From: Legionella maioricensis | Lineage (GTDB): Bacteria; Pseudomonadota; Gammaproteobacteria; Legionellales; Legionellaceae | Assembly: GCF_023618015.1 (NCBI RefSeq) | Contig: NZ_JAJKBJ010000015.1 | Coordinates: forward strand, 18,796 to 82,795 | Direction of reading: 5' to 3' | Length of the DNA stretch: 64,000 nucleotides | Made by a program: the position numbers and the translations under genes | The notes under the pieces: model-generated | The model's database searches: none | Told to the model about the DNA's origin: nothing | Seen by the model: the letters and a program-made list of their open reading frames with translations, nothing else | In this document: positions 62,033-64,000 of the stretch, piece after piece | Layout of the letters: the number at the start of each line of letters is the position of its first letter | Numbering within the stretch: position 1 is the stretch's first letter

Positions 62033-63184
62033 TCAGCGAATGGTCAAGGTAGAATCAACTGAAGAATTGGGCGTGGATGAAAGTCGTACCTGATTAAAAA
62101 AGGTCTCTACCTGGCCTATAGAAAAAACAGAAGTAGCATGATTATTTGAATCATTTTGGAGAGTATTTTCTTTTTCTACATATCGGGATAACTCCTGAGC
62201 CTTTTCAATTCCTACACTTATACCCTGTACTTTTGAAGGATAATTATTTAGCACATAGGTATCTCTGCCATTTAGCCCTTTTCCCATTTTAGCTTCTGCA
62301 TCCATTAGAGATTTATTAAAAACTTCTTTCTTCTCTTGAAGATGAATAATCAGTTCCTCTAGAAAAAGACCGATAGGTATCTCAATAGATTTTAAGTTTG
62401 GCAACTCATCCGGAGTTACCGCGCCCAAAGCACGATAAATCTCCATTGCCTCTGAATTCATAGCGGTTAGCCGGTTTCTGTATTCAACCTCAAGATGAAA
62501 CTCTGTAGTTCCTTTTTCACTTTGATGATTAATCTGTTTTTTTATCCCAATACAAGAAAGGGCTATTTTTAAGATATCGTGTTCTTCTAATTTGAAAACC
62601 TCTTTGGCCACAGGAGAAACATGATGGCCGTAACATTCACGGGTTCCAACATTCACCGTTGGAAGGTATTTTTTAATAAGGAAACTGAGTTGTGTTGAAA
62701 TGGTTTCAGAGGCATTACATCCTGCTATCCGCAGCATGATATTGTTGTCAGCCATTTCCAAAGCAGGAAATAAACACATTACCCCGGGCTTCATAAGTAT
62801 TTTATTGGGCTCAGCTAAGCGCAAAACAGAACCTGAATGCCTATAACCCACGTAATTTTCACTTACATTCATTAAAATTTTATCCAAATCATCCAGAGAA
62901 ATATAAAATTCATATTTGATAAGTTCCGTTGCACTGGCAGGAGTCCTGCTACTGGCAAACTCTGTTCGTCCTGGCAGAGGTGATATATTATATTGCCTGC
63001 AAAGATCAGGAAAAATATCCATAAGTTGTTGGAAAATAATATTTTCCCTATCTGTCTTTTGACAAGTAATACAAAAGCCCCCTCGGTAGATTGTAGCAAC
63101 CGGATACCCCTCTGCCTCTGCAATTCCTTTACTAATTGCTTTTAATAATGCAAAGTCCAAAATTTTATCAACATTAAATTGCAT
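62033..63184 (-). CDS. Effector-like protein of unknown function, 383 aa
   Basis: Not recognised. A mixed alpha/beta start (ISKGIAEAEGYPVATIYRGG, then CITCQKTDRENI), a middle part with several Cys and His (GTRECYGHHVSPVAKEV), and a helical tail (LFLEELIIHLQEKKEVF). The last 20 residues are Ser/Thr-rich (RLSSTPNSSVDSTLTIR). No signal peptide or membrane segment. It could be a Dot/Icm substrate by style only. Confidence 0.65.
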   Translation of the reverse strand: MQFNVDKILDFALLKAISKGIAEAEGYPVATIYRGGFCITCQKTDRENIIFQQLMDIFPDLCRQYNISPLPGRTEFASSRTPASATELIKYEFYISLDDLDKILMNVSENYVGYRHSGSVLRLAEPNKILMKPGVMCLFPALEMADNNIMLRIAGCNASETISTQLSFLIKKYLPTVNVGTRECYGHHVSPVAKEVFKLEEHDILKIALSCIGIKKQINHQSEKGTTEFHLEVEYRNRLTAMNSEAMEIYRALGAVTPDELPNLKSIEIPIGLFLEELIIHLQEKKEVFNKSLMDAEAKMGKGLNGRDTYVLNNYPSKVQGISVGIEKAQELSRYVEKENTLQNDSNNHATSVFSIGQVETFFNQVRLSSTPNSSVDSTLTIR

Positions 63185-63432
63185 GTAATTGCCTCACCAA
63201 AAAAACTGCGCAATATTGTAGCAATTAGTTCATTTGAAGGCAAATAAATATAGACGTTGTAAAGACGCTCGATGGCATAGCTACGGAAATGGCAATTTTT
63301 CCGGACTTACTTCATCTCGCATATGAGGGGTAAGGAATATTCATGGATTAAAATGAACATCCCCAGAGATAATTACATCAGGTCTTGATCAATAATTGAG
63401 TGATATCTCAACTCATGCCAAATATTATTATA

Positions 63433-63837
63433 TTAATTTGATAATCGATAATCCTTAAACCAACCACGATATAAAAAAGATCTTCTTAAATCAGCTATTC
63501 GAGCTTTCGTTTTATTAATTAGACACGCTTTGTATACATCATCATAATATTGACCACCATGAACTTTACTAGCCATATAATCACAATCAGCTTCTTTAAA
63601 TTGAATCCATAAAGTCTCTATTTTTTTTAACTTCTTATGAGGAGTACTCTTGGAAAAACTCCTATACAAATCATTTAATTCTTTATCGTAAGACGCCAAT
63701 TCTTCATCCAAACACTTTTCAAAATTATTTTGATAAATCTTAGATGTACAATGCCCCTTATACTCATAGTTTCTAGCATTTCCATGAACCGAAATAAAAA
63801 AAAGGACTATTAATAAACAGATTTTATAAAATTTCAT
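63433..63837 (-). CDS. LprI/DUF1311-like secreted protein, 134 aa
   Basis: The signal peptide (KFYKICLLIVLFFISVHGNA) precedes a small helical domain with the pattern of DUF1311/LprI: KCLDEELASYDKELNDLYR, LWIQFKEADCDYMA, GGQYYDDVYKACL and RIADLRRSF. Four cysteines suggest two disulfides. Some members inhibit lysozyme in the periplasm. Its ATG overlaps the stop of the preceding partial gene (ATGA), so the two are probably translated together. Confidence 0.8.
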   Translation of the reverse strand: MKFYKICLLIVLFFISVHGNARNYEYKGHCTSKIYQNNFEKCLDEELASYDKELNDLYRSFSKSTPHKKLKKIETLWIQFKEADCDYMASKVHGGQYYDDVYKACLINKTKARIADLRRSFLYRGWFKDYRLSN

Positions 63838-64000
63838 TTCAACAATCTCTCTCGTCTTAATAAATCAGCTTCTCGATTAACTCTATCCCTATACCACTCC
63901 TCTTTAACATTATAATTTCTCAAATGGCTTTCAGCTCTTTTCCAATCATTAGCTAACGCGGAACGATAGAATTTTTGAGAAATGGTCAGTTTCGGCATAC
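63834..64000 (-). CDS. C-terminal part of a gene cut by the window edge
   Basis: On the minus strand the frame reads MPKLTISQKFYRS near the edge and ends EADLLRRERLLK, stopping in the ATGA shared with the LprI-like gene. The ATG at 63998 could be the start (54 residues), or the gene may begin beyond the window. The chain is basic and helical. Not recognised. Confidence 0.5.
   Translation of the reverse strand, partial: MPKLTISQKFYRSALANDWKRAESHLRNYNVKEEWYRDRVNREADLLRRERLLK

Noticed and set aside
1..64000. Prophage or integrated plasmid
   Set aside because: No integrase, structural, replication or conjugation genes and no tRNA attachment site were seen.

Overview
The window looks like a chromosomal accessory stretch of a Legionella species or a close relative. 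The DNA is AT-rich. Typical gamma-proteobacterial housekeeping genes are mixed with many large, soluble, low-homology proteins of the kind these bacteria inject into host cells through the Dot/Icm type IV system. There is an ankyrin-repeat protein, several proteins with cysteine-hydrolase-like motifs, acidic C-termini resembling the E-block secretion signal, and effector-like genes behind tandem cTTAA boxes resembling the Legionella PmrA box. The genus call is inference: no Dot/Icm component, rRNA or tRNA gene lies here. No prophage, insertion sequence or CRISPR array was seen.

Layout. 1-9.5 kb: the 3' part of a type II NADH dehydrogenase gene, a secreted and a helical unknown, an MHS-type MFS transporter, a quinone oxidoreductase, two membrane proteins, a solute-binding protein, a first effector-like gene with a PmrA-like promoter, and a YqfO-like protein. 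9.7-19.7 kb: the ankyrin protein with three PmrA-like half-sites, a 1,917-residue pseudokinase-AAA-GAF-GGDEF-EAL protein, and a glutathione S-transferase. 19.9-27 kb: unknowns, a VanX-type dipeptidase, a papain-like effector candidate with a PmrA-like promoter, PuuE and a stand-alone acyltransferase. 27-34.8 kb: LemA, a DUF2207 protein, a P1B ATPase, an S66 carboxypeptidase, a 0.6-kb repeat field, VOC and CoA-binding proteins, and a racemase homologue lacking the usual cysteines. 34.9-40.2 kb: small unknowns, three small secreted proteins or lipoproteins, and a universal stress protein. 40.2-45.7 kb: a tripartite efflux operon with a split FUSC pump, next to a patatin phospholipase. 45.9-60.4 kb: five further effector-like proteins (including zeta-kinase-like, caspase-like and permuted-papain-like candidates) between a DNA glycosylase, an SDR, an amidohydrolase, a Na+/H+ antiporter and a DoxD/DoxA fusion. 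60.6-64 kb: a Bcr/CflA exporter, another unknown, and an LprI-like protein overlapping a gene cut by the edge.

Two themes stand out. First, three effector-like genes (starts 7640, 12579, 23688) share one promoter design: 9-bp cTTAA boxes at an 11-bp period, exactly 7 bp, then a -10 hexamer. A fourth gene (36387) has the box with a longer spacer. This suggests a co-regulated effector set. Second, a small dispersed palindromic element ending in ctcgagatgacg recurs through the window. At three places its end has been amplified outward as a 19- or 20-bp tandem array, with different unit sequences at each site.

All calls come from reading the sequence and remembered family motifs. No searches were run.
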